From NCBI RefSeq assembly GCF_001467025.1, contig NZ_LNXV01000005.1, positions 1-64,000 on the forward strand: a stretch of DNA of 64,000 nt, given 5' to 3'. This document shows, in pieces, positions 1-8,169 of this stretch (the first letter of the stretch is position 1; every line of letters begins with the position of its first letter). The stretch is from Legionella brunensis. GTDB taxonomy: Bacteria > Pseudomonadota > Gammaproteobacteria > Legionellales > Legionellaceae. The notes below the pieces were generated by a model. The model was not told the DNA's origin and made no database searches. It saw only the letters and a program-made list of their open reading frames with translations. The position numbers were made by a program, and so were the translations under genes.

Positions 1-87
1 GCGTCTCAGCTTCATATTTATTTTGAAGACCGTATGAACCTGAGACTTAGATAATCAATGAGGTGACACAGTTAGATGAACACTCTC
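1..87 (+). mobile_element. 3' end of an IS256-like element: transposase C-terminus plus terminal repeat
   Basis: Frame 1 from base 1 reads a short C-terminal peptide ending SQLHIYFEDRMNLRLR and then TAA at 52-54. The aromatic-acidic-Arg pattern near the end is typical of IS256/Mutator-type transposase C-termini. Bases 63-87 form a putative terminal repeat; its reverse complement begins GAGAGTGTTCATCTAACTG, the style of IS256-family ends. A copy with 23 of 25 identical bases lies at 40411-40435. The rest of the element is outside the window. Assignment to IS256 is from motif memory, not a search. Confidence 0.55.
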
Positions 88-436
88 AGTTATTCGATTG
101 TTGGACCTCTATCAGAATATTGCCATCGGCCGCTAAACCTTTAAGTAGCATCGAGGTAAAATTTATTTTTCCTTGTTGGATATCAACTAACCTGTTCAAA
201 AGCTCTTTATATTTACCAGGCATCAACTCATAGTGTTTATGTGTTTCAGAACATTTTTCCATTGATTTAATGAAAATTTCCTGTATCACCCAAAAAGGCT
301 TTTTTTCCTCCAACCCTTGACTTGCTTTTTGCAAACACCAAGCCAGATGATTGAGCCCCTCCCCGCCTTCGATGGGTTTGGCATATTCTTTTTTGTCTTC
401 ATTTGGAAGTTTTAAAGATATTTGTATTTTCGTCAT
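86..436 (-). CDS. Small hypothetical protein, 3' end at an IS boundary
   Basis: This encodes a 116-residue soluble protein with no signal peptide or membrane segment, and I do not recognise its family. The start is supported by an AAAGGA-like ribosome site a few bases upstream. The TGA stop (86-88) uses the last two bases of the inferred IS terminal repeat, so the last codons may have been created by the insertion and the native C-terminus may be lost. The visible protein is mostly helical, with charged N-terminal and central parts. Function unknown. Confidence 0.6.
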   Translation of the reverse strand: MTKIQISLKLPNEDKKEYAKPIEGGEGLNHLAWCLQKASQGLEEKKPFWVIQEIFIKSMEKCSETHKHYELMPGKYKELLNRLVDIQQGKINFTSMLLKGLAADGNILIEVQQSNN

Positions 437-659
437 AGTTTTCCTTTTTAGTTAAGGCTGCAGTTTCTTAGGTGAGTTCGTATTTTTAACAAAAAATTAT
501 ACTCTGAATCTCATTTTTGATGAACTGATTAGACTGATTCATTACTTTTAATTCAAAAAAACAATAAACTGCTCAATATATTACCTAGAGAGCAGAAAGA
601 ATAAAGGCCGATTTTCGATAAAAAGATTCAGCTTGTAGGTTCGCTACATCTAAAAGACA

Positions 660-1760
660 TTAAAAAACCGATGATGTTTTCAGCTGAATTGCATGCTCTT
701 CTTCTTTATGTTTGCATTTTCTTGCATTAAAAAATTGCGCAAAATTATAGCCTAAAGAAATCATCGGCTGTGGAGAATTAGGAATCGCGCTACCTAATAT
801 AGCTTGAAATGCATTATAATATTCAGGAGTAGAACCATACTCAAAAGAAAGGTAAGATTGTCTACCATTGTAGAAATCATCAATAATACTTCTGTTTCCA
901 ATAACCACTTGAAAAGGCTTTGGTTCATTTTTACGATTTAGCCAATCATTCATCTCTAATAATTGCGAATTCAATCCTACCCAAGAATCCCATACCCATT
1001 TCTTATTATCATTGTCAGTAACCAGTACGGCACTGTGAAACCCCCAGCTTTTATTATCGTCGAAAGCCTGCCAATCTTCATTGTTCCACAGTTTATAAAT
1101 TTTTACCGAATCAATGCCATAATAAGCCAGCATAGTGCTTACAAAATGCGCTCTTATATGACAATAACCCGCTGTATTTGCGTATTGTGTACTCAGCTTA
1201 TTCTTGTTGTATTTCCAAAAATTTTTGTACAAATTGCTAAGGAAATCAAAGTCGGGATAAAATTTTGCCTTTAAAATAGGATACTCACCTACCTTTACCT
1301 TTATACTACCAACTAATGCCTGACACTCTTGTTGCAAAATATCGTTATGTAATTCCACATTGGTTTTAAATGGAGCTCCTTCTGCTCCTATATCAATACC
1401 ACCATTATCAATAGTTAACTTAAGACTGTTTATAGCAGACAATGTAGATTGACCATCATAAAATACCAATGGAATTCCTAAGTCAAGAACTCCTGGGGGT
1501 AAACTTTCGTCTGATACAGGAAAAAATGGGGAGCAAATCGCAGATAAATTTAAGACTTTACCCGAAAAGAAACGACACATCAAAGCAGATAGATTAACGC
1601 TCTCTATTGAAGGCCAAAAATTACCCATGAGAGAAATTGTCATTTTCCCTTTCGGCAAATAAGAGCATTTAATCTCATACGTAGAATTTTGTTGGGGTCG
1701 CTCAATTAATGATTTCTTACCCTGCATTTTGTCAATCTTGAAAAACATCATTTCTCTCAT
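660..1760 (-). CDS. Protein-glutaminase-like (papain-fold) protein, candidate effector
   Basis: This 366-residue protein has no signal peptide. The second half carries a Cys-His-Asp arrangement like that of bacterial protein-glutamine glutaminases: AGYCHIRAH (Cys200), WGFHSAVLV (His242) and VWDSWVG (Asp258). Enzymes of that family deamidate glutamine side chains in proteins. The first ~180 residues are beta-rich and unrecognised. The gene stands alone, with A+T-rich flanks and no operon partner. The start is uncertain: ATG at 1760 has a poor ribosome site, and ATGs at codons 4 and 5 are alternatives. Glutaminase-like fold is moderately likely; translocation into a host is inference from the Legionella-like context. 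Confidence 0.6.
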   Translation of the reverse strand: MREMMFFKIDKMQGKKSLIERPQQNSTYEIKCSYLPKGKMTISLMGNFWPSIESVNLSALMCRFFSGKVLNLSAICSPFFPVSDESLPPGVLDLGIPLVFYDGQSTLSAINSLKLTIDNGGIDIGAEGAPFKTNVELHNDILQQECQALVGSIKVKVGEYPILKAKFYPDFDFLSNLYKNFWKYNKNKLSTQYANTAGYCHIRAHFVSTMLAYYGIDSVKIYKLWNNEDWQAFDDNKSWGFHSAVLVTDNDNKKWVWDSWVGLNSQLLEMNDWLNRKNEPKPFQVVIGNRSIIDDFYNGRQSYLSFEYGSTPEYYNAFQAILGSAIPNSPQPMISLGYNFAQFFNARKCKHKEEEHAIQLKTSSVF

Positions 1761-1891
1761 TGCTGGCGTGAGACGATCATATCAAATGCTTAATTAATAA
1801 TCAAAATGCAAATTAAATATCAAATAATTTATTTTAAACAGAAATTCCTAGAAAAATAGGTCATATGATGATAAATAGAAAAGAAATATCC

Positions 1892-1924
1892 GAGAGAGCT
1901 CTTACCTCACTACAAAGCCCTCTC
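1892..1924 (-). terminator. Probable terminator downstream of dps
   Basis: The two 9-base arms (1892-1900 and 1916-1924) pair with one G-U wobble in the minus-strand transcript. They are followed by a moderately U-rich stretch, just past the Dps stop codon. Confidence 0.45.
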
Positions 1925-1936
1925 TAGAGAATAGTG

Positions 1937-2377
1937 CTAAGCATTTTCACGCGAAGCGCTCAACATCCACCGTGCTTTTTCATGCGCAGCAATTCTATCA
2001 CCTAACAAAGTTGCTGTACCCTCATCTCTTTTTTCTTGGGCAAGGGCAAGAGCCTGATTTAAATCTTTAACCAAAGTATCATGATCATGGGCAAGTTCAG
2101 TAACCATCTCATTCGCATTTTTCCTAGAGTCACCATCCTTTATGCGTTTTAAATTTTCAAACTCTTTGAAAGTGGCAGGAGTATGATGACCTAAAGTGCG
2201 AATGCGTTCAGCAACGGTATCCACAGCCTCTGCCAATTCTTGATATTGCATCTCAAATAACTCATGCATTGCTTTGAATTGAGGTCCTGTTACATGCCAA
2301 TGGTAATTTTGAGTCTTTAAGTATAAAGCATAGGTATCAGCCATGAGTATAGATAATTTTTTCATTACATCGTCCAT
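1937..2377 (-). CDS. dps: Dps-family ferritin-like DNA-protection protein
   Basis: This is a 146-residue Dps/ferritin-like protein, which typically forms a dodecamer that oxidises and stores iron with peroxide and protects DNA in starved or stressed cells. The diagnostic motif NYHWHVTGPQF near residue 25 is followed by the HELFEMQYQELAEAVD region carrying the intersubunit ferroxidase ligands. Length is normal. ATG at 2377 has an AGGAG ribosome site about 8 bases upstream. The gene is monocistronic, next to other stress-type genes. No Lys-rich N-terminal tail is visible, so DNA binding may be weak. Family assignment is firm. Confidence 0.93.
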   Translation of the reverse strand: MDDVMKKLSILMADTYALYLKTQNYHWHVTGPQFKAMHELFEMQYQELAEAVDTVAERIRTLGHHTPATFKEFENLKRIKDGDSRKNANEMVTELAHDHDTLVKDLNQALALAQEKRDEGTATLLGDRIAAHEKARWMLSASRENA

Positions 2378-2559
2378 ATTTAATGCTCCTATTTTGTTAT
2401 TTTATATTGTAAACATAGTTAAAAAATCATATTTTATAAAATCAATTAACTCTATAACTTTAATAGATTTATCCGATGAAACTTTGGTGCTGAAATTCTA
2501 ATCATAGGTAACTTATTGAATGATCTCTATCTTAATTTTTTAAAGTTTTGCGAAAGCTA

Positions 2560-3411
2560 TTACGTTGGATCAAAAATCCCTCTATTAAATTCATCCAATA
2601 AAATGGGTTCACGACCAATACCCATAGCATCTCGGATATAGTTAGAAGCAGTTAAAAGCTCTTCAAGATTATATTTTTTCATTTTTACCGCCTGCAGGTA
2701 AGCAATAAAAAATTCCGTTTTCAAATTACCAATACCTTTTCCCATACCTGCTAGGGATGTATCAATATATTGAACACCCGCTCGAATTGCAGCAAGTGCA
2801 TTTGCTTGTGCCAAACCAAGATTATCATGAGCATGAAAACCAAATGGTATTGAATATTGTTGCGTATACTTTTGATAAATAGATTCAATTTTTTCAGGTA
2901 ATATGCTCCCATTAGAGTCTGCAAAATAAATCATGTTAGGCTCATATTGCACTGCCTCTTGCACAGCTTGATCCAGTTCCAGTTCTTTATAATGAGTCAT
3001 GTTCGTAAAATTAATAGCTACTTCAAAGCCAAGATCTTTGGCCATTTTCAATATTGTAGAAGCCTGTGTAAGCCTATCTTTAGGAACACAAATTCGAATT
3101 AAATTGACACCAAACTCTTTAAGCTCCAAAAGATCAGCATGTGAAACGTTGTTAGGATAAATCATGACAGCTACCTTGGCATGCTTAATCAGAGGATGGC
3201 AAAAATGAAGGTAATCTTTTTGACACAATCCCGTTCTCCCTATATTGGCGATAGGCTGTAAAGAACCGTTACGATAACCAATTTCAATGTATTCAATGCC
3301 GGAGTTATCGAGTGCAGTTAAAATATGTTGTAATTCATAATCTTCAAAGTGAAAATTGGTTCTATGTCCACCATCTCTTAGGGAGACATCCAATACGCTA
3401 ATAGTCTTCAT
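2560..3411 (-). CDS. Short DRE-TIM metallolyase (HMG-CoA lyase / 4-hydroxy-2-oxovalerate aldolase-like)
   Basis: This 283-residue TIM-barrel protein belongs to the DRE-TIM metallolyase superfamily. The N-terminal motif LDVSLRDGGH supplies the catalytic Arg-Asp pair, and GFHAHDNLGLA supplies the His-x-His divalent-metal ligands. Such enzymes carry out aldol or Claisen cleavage or condensation. The barrel is complete, but there is no C-terminal communication domain as in DmpG-type aldolases (usually 330 or more residues). It ends soon after the barrel, so it is a minimal or C-terminally shortened form. No pathway neighbours are present, so the substrate cannot be assigned. The superfamily call is secure. 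Confidence 0.8.
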   Translation of the reverse strand: MKTISVLDVSLRDGGHRTNFHFEDYELQHILTALDNSGIEYIEIGYRNGSLQPIANIGRTGLCQKDYLHFCHPLIKHAKVAVMIYPNNVSHADLLELKEFGVNLIRICVPKDRLTQASTILKMAKDLGFEVAINFTNMTHYKELELDQAVQEAVQYEPNMIYFADSNGSILPEKIESIYQKYTQQYSIPFGFHAHDNLGLAQANALAAIRAGVQYIDTSLAGMGKGIGNLKTEFFIAYLQAVKMKKYNLEELLTASNYIRDAMGIGREPILLDEFNRGIFDPT

Positions 3412-3604
3412 AATATTACTTCATTGGTCGCAACAAAATTTAATAATTCGTTCTTTAGATTAATTATAGCTGTCTGCAACAGCTATTCTGATACTTTACG
3501 CAACAAAAAATTTTCATGACTTTTAAAAGTATTTTGAATATTGACAAATAAATCGCGAAGTACTTAAGTAATTTTAAGTCATTTAAGACATTAAGGATGA
3601 AAGT

Positions 3605-4012
3605 ATGAAACATCGACCCAAAGCAAAGAAAACTGATCAGGCAAATAATTATTTTGCGGATTTTGCAAAAATTACCTCTGATATCGTTGGGAACGTATGG
3701 AGCTTCATACTTGCTCTAGCAATCATCATTATTTGGATTATTATGGGGCCTGTGTTCAAATTTTCTGATACTTGGCAACTTCTCATTAATACCGGAACTA
3801 CCATCATTACTTTTTTGATGGTCTTTTTAATTCAGCATACACAAAATCGCGATACTACCATATTAAATTTAAAATTGGATGAAATAATTAAAGCTACCAA
3901 AACAGCAAGTAACACTTCACTCGATTTAAGCAAATTAACAGACGAACAACTGCAGGCATTGGAAAAAGAGTACGAAAAAATATGCAACAAGAGCAATAAG
4001 AACGGTAAGTAA
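3605..4012 (+). CDS. Low-affinity iron permease family membrane protein
   Basis: This 135-residue protein resembles the low-affinity iron permease family (Fet4-like, small bacterial form). It has two hydrophobic segments (about residues 34-54 and 60-77) flanking a short loop. The conserved QHTQNRDT motif follows, and then an amphipathic charged tail. An AAGGATGAAAGT stretch precedes the ATG. In bacteria these small proteins are often annotated by homology only, and iron transport is rarely shown. It lies between Dps and a stress-type cluster, consistent with an iron or stress role, but this is inference. Confidence 0.75.
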   Translation: MKHRPKAKKTDQANNYFADFAKITSDIVGNVWSFILALAIIIIWIIMGPVFKFSDTWQLLINTGTTIITFLMVFLIQHTQNRDTTILNLKLDEIIKATKTASNTSLDLSKLTDEQLQALEKEYEKICNKSNKNGK

Positions 4013-4151
4013 TTGATTTAAAATGTTTTTATTTAGTGAATATTATTGACATGAAAAAAATTTGATAGGTTATTGGATTTTTTGAAGATCGACTTCTACT
4101 ATTAAATTTGCTGTATTTGGAAATTCATTAAACTTTAATAAGGATATTATC

Positions 4152-4373
4152 ATGGCCGATAGAAATGAAAAAAAACAAGGTTCTTATGATCAACAAGGAC
4201 GTCGTTCCAGTGAAGCTCCCAATACAAATCGCGATAAACCTTATCACCGTGGTTCTGATGCCAATCGCCAATCCCAGGATGAACGCCGTCATTTTGACAA
4301 AGCTGACAAACACTTTTCAGAAAGATCTAATCATCCACGTACCTCAGAAAACTCACGTGATCACAGAAAATAG
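4152..4373 (+). CDS. Small hydrophilic, probably disordered protein
   Basis: The 73-residue product is extremely rich in Arg, Asp, Ser, His, Asn and Gln, has no hydrophobic core, and ends in a basic HRK tail. Composition resembles small stress-induced hydrophilic proteins, but no specific family motif (such as KGG) is present. The ATG follows an AAGGATATTATC stretch that can act as a ribosome site. A strong intrinsic terminator begins ten bases after the stop, which supports a genuine monocistronic gene. An overlapping frame (4165-4383) is less likely because it has no ribosome site. Function unknown; a desiccation or stress role is a guess. Confidence 0.65.
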   Translation: MADRNEKKQGSYDQQGRRSSEAPNTNRDKPYHRGSDANRQSQDERRHFDKADKHFSERSNHPRTSENSRDHRK

Positions 4374-4383
4374 TAGAATTTAA

Positions 4384-4422
4384 AAAAATACCGTCAAAAT
4401 AAAAATTTTTGACGGTATTTTT
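4384..4422. terminator. Strong intrinsic terminator, possibly bidirectional
   Basis: A perfect 16-base stem (4384-4399 with 4407-4422) has the core taccgtc/gacggta flanked by A and T runs, so it carries a U-tract when read in either direction. It ends the small hydrophilic gene on the plus strand and could also stop transcripts of the minus-strand YqjK-like operon. Confidence 0.85.
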
Positions 4423-4477
4423 ATTAGACCTCTTTCAAAACTACTGTTACCGTAGAATTGTAGAATTTCGGAAAAGT

Positions 4478-4753
4478 CTATTTCAATAGCTTTTGAGTTC
4501 GAACCGTCGCTAACGCCGTACCAAGCATAAATTTCGCAAAGCTCTTCACTCTTCCTTCTTTTTTCTCTGCAGCCATCTTCCCTTCTTGCCAACCTGCTAT
4601 AAATGTAGGGATAAGTAGCGCCAATAAAAGATATCTATTTCGCTCTTTTAATCTCCTGAAATATAGCTGATGTTCTGTTAACCTACCTCTCTCCATTTGA
4701 ATCTTAACTTCCAACTGATCAATGGATTTTCGTAGTTCTTTTCGCGAGCTCAT
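4478..4753 (-). CDS. YqjK-like small protein of the yqjDE-type operon
   Basis: A 91-residue basic protein with an N-terminal coiled-coil-like stretch and a central hydrophobic segment (LLLALLIPTFIAGW), ending in a Lys/Arg-rich tail. Sequence similarity to YqjK is weak; position is the main argument. It is the third gene of a compact minus-strand group after YqjD- and YqjE-like genes and overlaps the upstream gene by 35 bases, suggesting translational coupling. Expected location is the inner membrane. Function of YqjK proteins is unknown. Confidence 0.6.
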   Translation of the reverse strand: MSSRKELRKSIDQLEVKIQMERGRLTEHQLYFRRLKERNRYLLLALLIPTFIAGWQEGKMAAEKKEGRVKSFAKFMLGTALATVRTQKLLK

Positions 4754-5114
4754 GACTACCCTCGGACTGTTGATTACTTAATAAGGCCCTTGTTTTTTCA
4801 AAGCTCATCTGTTTAATACAAGAACTTAAGCTTATACCAACAAAAAACAAAGCCACGGCATTGAGTAGCAAGACAGTAATCATTGCTAATAAGGGCCCTA
4901 TTAGAAGGGTGATTAAGTAGCCAATTAGTACCATTACCGTTAGCCATGTTGAGAGACAAAGCGCTATCAAGACTGCCAAACTAGTTAACAAAGGTACAAT
5001 ATTTAACCCAGCAAGTTTGGCTTCCAGCCTAAATAGAGTCAAAACTCCCCTAGCCACAGCTATCTTGCTAACAATTAAGCCTTCTAAATGCTCAATAAAA
5101 TTAATCATGATCAC
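4719..5114 (-). CDS. YqjE/holin-superfamily III inner-membrane protein
   Basis: The 131-residue protein has two long adjacent hydrophobic segments (about residues 34-62 and 66-95), framed by an amphipathic N-terminal helix and a charged C-terminal tail. This is the architecture of the YqjE / phage holin 3-6 superfamily. It overlaps the upstream YqjD-like gene by four bases (ATGA-type junction) and the downstream YqjK-like gene by 35 bases. In enterobacteria the YqjD-YqjE pair is linked to stationary phase and ribosome or membrane association. No lysis genes are nearby, so a phage holin role is unlikely. Confidence 0.75.
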   Translation of the reverse strand: MIMINFIEHLEGLIVSKIAVARGVLTLFRLEAKLAGLNIVPLLTSLAVLIALCLSTWLTVMVLIGYLITLLIGPLLAMITVLLLNAVALFFVGISLSSCIKQMSFEKTRALLSNQQSEGSHELAKRTTKIH

Positions 5115-5434
5115 TTTCTAAAAAGTGATGACAGAATAAAACCGATACCTCCTGCAATAAGAATGGATGTAATTGGATTTTTCTTTACATTGTTCGCGAG
5201 TTCATCCCTGTACTCTTTAAGCGTATCCTGGGCCTCTTCAAATCTTTTCTTACTCTCTTCTAGCCACTCATTAGTGCTATCTTTGAGCTGTTGATATTGC
5301 TCATCAATTCGCTCTTTTTGCACTTCACGACTTCGTTTCTTGCTAACTCTTGAACTAGGAACAGCAGAAAGACTTTCTTCCTTCTGCGAACGCTTTTCAC
5401 TATTAGCTGATGATTTAGGAGGGTTTTTATTCAT
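5111..5434 (-). CDS. ElaB/YqjD/DUF883-family protein
   Basis: This 107-residue protein has a Lys/Ser-rich N-terminus, a charged coiled coil (residues 35-85) and a single C-terminal transmembrane helix with the family motif GGIGFILSSLFRK. That is the ElaB/YqjD/YgaM tail-anchor pattern. Known family members bind stationary-phase ribosomes at the inner membrane in E. coli. It is the first gene of the three-gene YqjDEK-like operon. The start has a weak AAGGACAT-type ribosome site. Regulation by a stationary-phase sigma factor is plausible but I cannot see a convincing promoter. Confidence 0.82.
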   Translation of the reverse strand: MNKNPPKSSANSEKRSQKEESLSAVPSSRVSKKRSREVQKERIDEQYQQLKDSTNEWLEESKKRFEEAQDTLKEYRDELANNVKKNPITSILIAGGIGFILSSLFRK

Positions 5435-5482
5435 AATATGTCCTTATAAAATTGAATAATTAATTGGGATCTTTTTACAATT

Positions 5483-5830
5483 CTACTCATAGTATTTATG
5501 AATTTTAGCTGCAAATTCAGGAGCAGCAAAATCTGGCCAGTGATCCTTATCAAAACCTGGTGCATTTTTTAGACGTTCTTTATCCAAATCAATCAGAAAA
5601 CAATCCCCAGTCTTGTCGTATTTAAACAAATGCCAAGGAAGAGCAAAAAATTTATTTCCGAAACCTAAAATGCCCCCGAAGTCGAGTACTAAGTAATTAA
5701 CTTTCCCAAAAGCTTTGTCTATCACTACTTCACTAATGGTGCCGAGATTTTCTCCATCCATGTTTTTAACATCCACACCAGTAACTTCACTAGCTTTCAC
5801 TACACTTCGTTGGCTTGTCATAATGAACAC
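5483..5830 (-). CDS. PRC-barrel domain protein
   Basis: This 115-residue protein consists of one PRC-barrel domain: VKNMDGENLGTISEVVIDKAFGKVNYLV covers the beta-barrel turn region, followed by ALPWHLFKYD and a short acidic tail ending near a Lys-Tyr-Tyr-Glu C-terminus. Stand-alone PRC-barrel proteins are common next to envelope and stress genes; the fold also occurs in RimM and photosynthetic reaction centre H subunits. Translation may start at codon 1 or at Met4. It lies 49 bases upstream of the YqjD-like gene on the same strand, so it could share its transcript. No enzymatic residue is expected. Confidence 0.8.
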   Translation of the reverse strand: MFIMTSQRSVVKASEVTGVDVKNMDGENLGTISEVVIDKAFGKVNYLVLDFGGILGFGNKFFALPWHLFKYDKTGDCFLIDLDKERLKNAPGFDKDHWPDFAAPEFAAKIHKYYE

Positions 5831-5922
5831 TCCTGTGTACAGATATTAGTTACCAGTTGATAATTTGTCTTCTTTGTTATTATTTTAGCCCAACTTCTTA
5901 CATCTGATAGACATTACGAGCA

Positions 5923-5950
5923 TAAAAAAACCCGCTTTAAAGCGGGTTTT
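5923..5950 (-). terminator. Intrinsic terminator of groES-groEL
   Basis: A self-complementary aaaacccgctttaaagcggg block (5927-5950) is followed, in the minus-strand transcript, by a run of seven U. It starts 23 bases after the GroEL stop. Confidence 0.92.
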
Positions 5951-5972
5951 CAAAAGGAAAGTGAGCTAAGGC

Positions 5973-7616
5973 TTACATCATGCCCATGCCACCCATTCCG
6001 CCCATGCCACCCATATCACCAGCACCTACTGCTTCTTCTTTCTTAGGAAGATCAGCGATCATGCACTCAGTGGTTAGCATTAAGCTTGCTACAGAAGCAG
6101 CGTTTTGTAAGGCAGTACGAGTAACCTTAGTTGGATCAAGAATACCCATCTCAACCATGTCACCGTATTCACCAGTTGCAGCGTTAAAACCAAAGTTATC
6201 TTTGTTTTCAGCAACTTTGTTAACAATTACAGAAGCTTCATAGCCTGCATTGGCAACGATTTGGCGTAATGGAGATTCAATGGCACGACGTAGGATGTTA
6301 ATACCCATATCTTGATCTGCATTGTCGCCTTTTAGACCATCCAATGCTTTTTGAGCACGAATCAAGGCAACACCACCACCAGCAACAATACCTTCTTCAA
6401 CCGCAGCGCGGGTTGCATGCAGTGCATCTTCAACACGAGCCTTTTTCTCTTTCATTTCAACTTCAGTTGCAGCACCTACTTTAATAACAGCAACACCGCC
6501 TGCTAACTTAGCAACACGCTCTTGTAACTTCTCACGATCATAATCAGAAGATGTTTCTTCCATTTGCGCACGAATTTGAGTAATACGAGCGTTAATTTCA
6601 GATTCTTTACCTTCGCCATCAATGATAGTGGTGTTTTCTTTAGTCACTACAACACGTTTTGCAGTACCTAAGTCTTCTAGTGAAGCACTTTCAAGGCTCT
6701 TGCCAACTTCTTCAGAGATAACTTGACCATTTGTTAGGATAGCAATATCTTGCAACATTGCTTTACGGCGATCACCGAATCCTGGTGCTTTTACTGCACA
6801 TACTTTAACAATACCACGCATGTTGTTAACAACTAGAGTTGCTAATGCTTCACCTTCAACATCTTCGGCAACGATCAATAAAGGACGGCCAGACTTAGCA
6901 ACACCCTCTAACACAGAAAGCATATCGCGAATGTTAGAAATCTTTTTATCAACTAAAAGAATAAATGGATGCTCAAGCTCAGCACTCATGTTTTGTTGGT
7001 TGTTGATGAAGTATGGAGAAATATAACCGCGATCAAACTGCATACCTTCAACCACAGATAATTCATTTTCCAAGCTATTGCCATCTTCAACAGTGATAAC
7101 ACCTTCTTTACCCACTTTTTCCATTGCTTCAGCAATGATATCGCCAATCGATTGATCAGAGTTTGCAGAAATGGTACCAACTTGAGCAATTGCTTTGCCA
7201 TCTTTACAGGGCTTAGACATTGATTGTAAGTGCTTAGTTACTGCAGCAACTGCTTTGTCAATACCACGCTTCAGATCCATTGGGTTCATACCAGCAGCAA
7301 CTGCCTTGTTACCTTCAACCATAATAGCGCGTGCTAATACGGTAGCAGTTGTAGTGCCATCGCCAGCAGCATCAGAGGTTTTAGAAGCAACTTCTTTAAC
7401 CATTTGTGCGCCCATATTTTGGAAGCGATCTTCAAGTTCAATTTCTTTAGCAACAGACACACCGTCTTTAGTTACAGTTGGAGCACCAAAAGACTTTTCT
7501 AAAACAACATTGCGTCCACGTGGACCCATTGTAACTCGCACAGCATTTGCCAGAATATTCACACCAGCAATCATTTGTTGACGTGCATCATCGCCAGAAC
7601 GTACTTCTTTAGCCAT
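5973..7616 (-). CDS. groEL: GroEL chaperonin (60 kDa, HtpB)
   Basis: This encodes a full-length 547-residue chaperonin, the ATP-driven folding cage that works with GroES. The open frame extends six codons further to 7634, but ATG at 7616 ([12 protein letters not shown]) matches the family start and is preceded by GAAGGAGA. The conserved [14 protein letters not shown]-binding segment is near residue 85, and the usual Gly-Gly-Met tail is present. It is the second gene of groES-groEL, 32 bases after groES. In Legionella this protein is called HtpB and is also known on the cell surface; that is family knowledge, not visible here. Confidence 0.99.
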   Translation of the reverse strand: MAKEVRSGDDARQQMIAGVNILANAVRVTMGPRGRNVVLEKSFGAPTVTKDGVSVAKEIELEDRFQNMGAQMVKEVASKTSDAAGDGTTTATVLARAIMVEGNKAVAAGMNPMDLKRGIDKAVAAVTKHLQSMSKPCKDGKAIAQVGTISANSDQSIGDIIAEAMEKVGKEGVITVEDGNSLENELSVVEGMQFDRGYISPYFINNQQNMSAELEHPFILLVDKKISNIRDMLSVLEGVAKSGRPLLIVAEDVEGEALATLVVNNMRGIVKVCAVKAPGFGDRRKAMLQDIAILTNGQVISEEVGKSLESASLEDLGTAKRVVVTKENTTIIDGEGKESEINARITQIRAQMEETSSDYDREKLQERVAKLAGGVAVIKVGAATEVEMKEKKARVEDALHATRAAVEEGIVAGGGVALIRAQKALDGLKGDNADQDMGINILRRAIESPLRQIVANAGYEASVIVNKVAENKDNFGFNAATGEYGDMVEMGILDPTKVTRTALQNAASVASLMLTTECMIADLPKKEEAVGAGDMGGMGGMGGMGMM

Positions 7617-7648
7617 TATAATAATCTCCTTCAAATCTTTATGTTAGA

Positions 7649-7939
7649 TTACTTCTCAATAACGCCCATGATGTCATCTTCACGCATCACAACCAGTTCT
7701 TGACCTGCTACTTTAACTTCTGTACCAGAGTATTTGCCAAAAAGAACAACATCACCAACTTTGACAGCCAAAGCACGAACGTCGCCATTATCTAATACTT
7801 TACCAGCACCAATAGCGATAACTTCGCCGCGCATAGGTTTTTCAGTAGCGCTATCTGGAATAACGATGCCTCCAGCTGTAGTGCGTTCTTCTTCCATACG
7901 ACGAACAACAACACGATCGTGTAAAGGACGAATTTTCAT
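7649..7939 (-). CDS. groES: GroES co-chaperonin (10 kDa, HtpA)
   Basis: A 96-residue co-chaperonin forming the heptameric lid of GroEL. It starts [14 protein letters not shown], has the mobile loop [15 protein letters not shown] (about residues 17-31) and ends with the DDIMGVIEK-type strand, all at expected positions and length. A GGAG-type ribosome site precedes the ATG. It is the promoter-proximal gene of the groESL operon, with a heat-shock promoter about 120-150 bases upstream of its start codon. Confidence 0.99.
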   Translation of the reverse strand: MKIRPLHDRVVVRRMEEERTTAGGIVIPDSATEKPMRGEVIAIGAGKVLDNGDVRALAVKVGDVVLFGKYSGTEVKVAGQELVVMREDDIMGVIEK

Positions 7940-8062
7940 ACTTGTTTTCTCCTGGTTTTTTAATTATCACCTATAATTTTCAGAGTAAGCTCTGATTTTT
8001 TAGCGTTACACAATGATAAGTACTTCTATGTATCCTACGATTGTACTTCACTGATGACAGCC

Positions 8063-8090
8063 ATATGGGGGCTCAAAAATAGCTTTCAAG
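8063..8090 (-). promoter_or_regulatory. Sigma-32 heat-shock promoter of groES-groEL
   Basis: In the minus-strand sense the -35 element is CTTGAAA (8084-8090) and the -10 element is CCCCATAT (8063-8070), separated by 13 bases. This matches the enterobacterial RpoH consensus (CTTGAAA, 11-16 bases, CCCCATnT) at nearly every position. No CIRCE inverted repeat was seen, so control is probably by RpoH rather than HrcA. Confidence 0.9.
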
Positions 8091-8169
8091 GGGTGATGTA
8101 AAAAAAAATTTTGGCTTTTTTTAATACTGCTACTACAATGTTTACTATTTGACTGGTTGCAATACACCT

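Noticed and set aside
963-1274. 103-codon plus-strand frame
   Set aside because: It is antisense to the glutaminase-like gene and has no coding-like motif or ribosome site.
4425-4445. agacctctttcaaaac, which resembles some IS ends
   Set aside because: No partner end or transposase was seen nearby.
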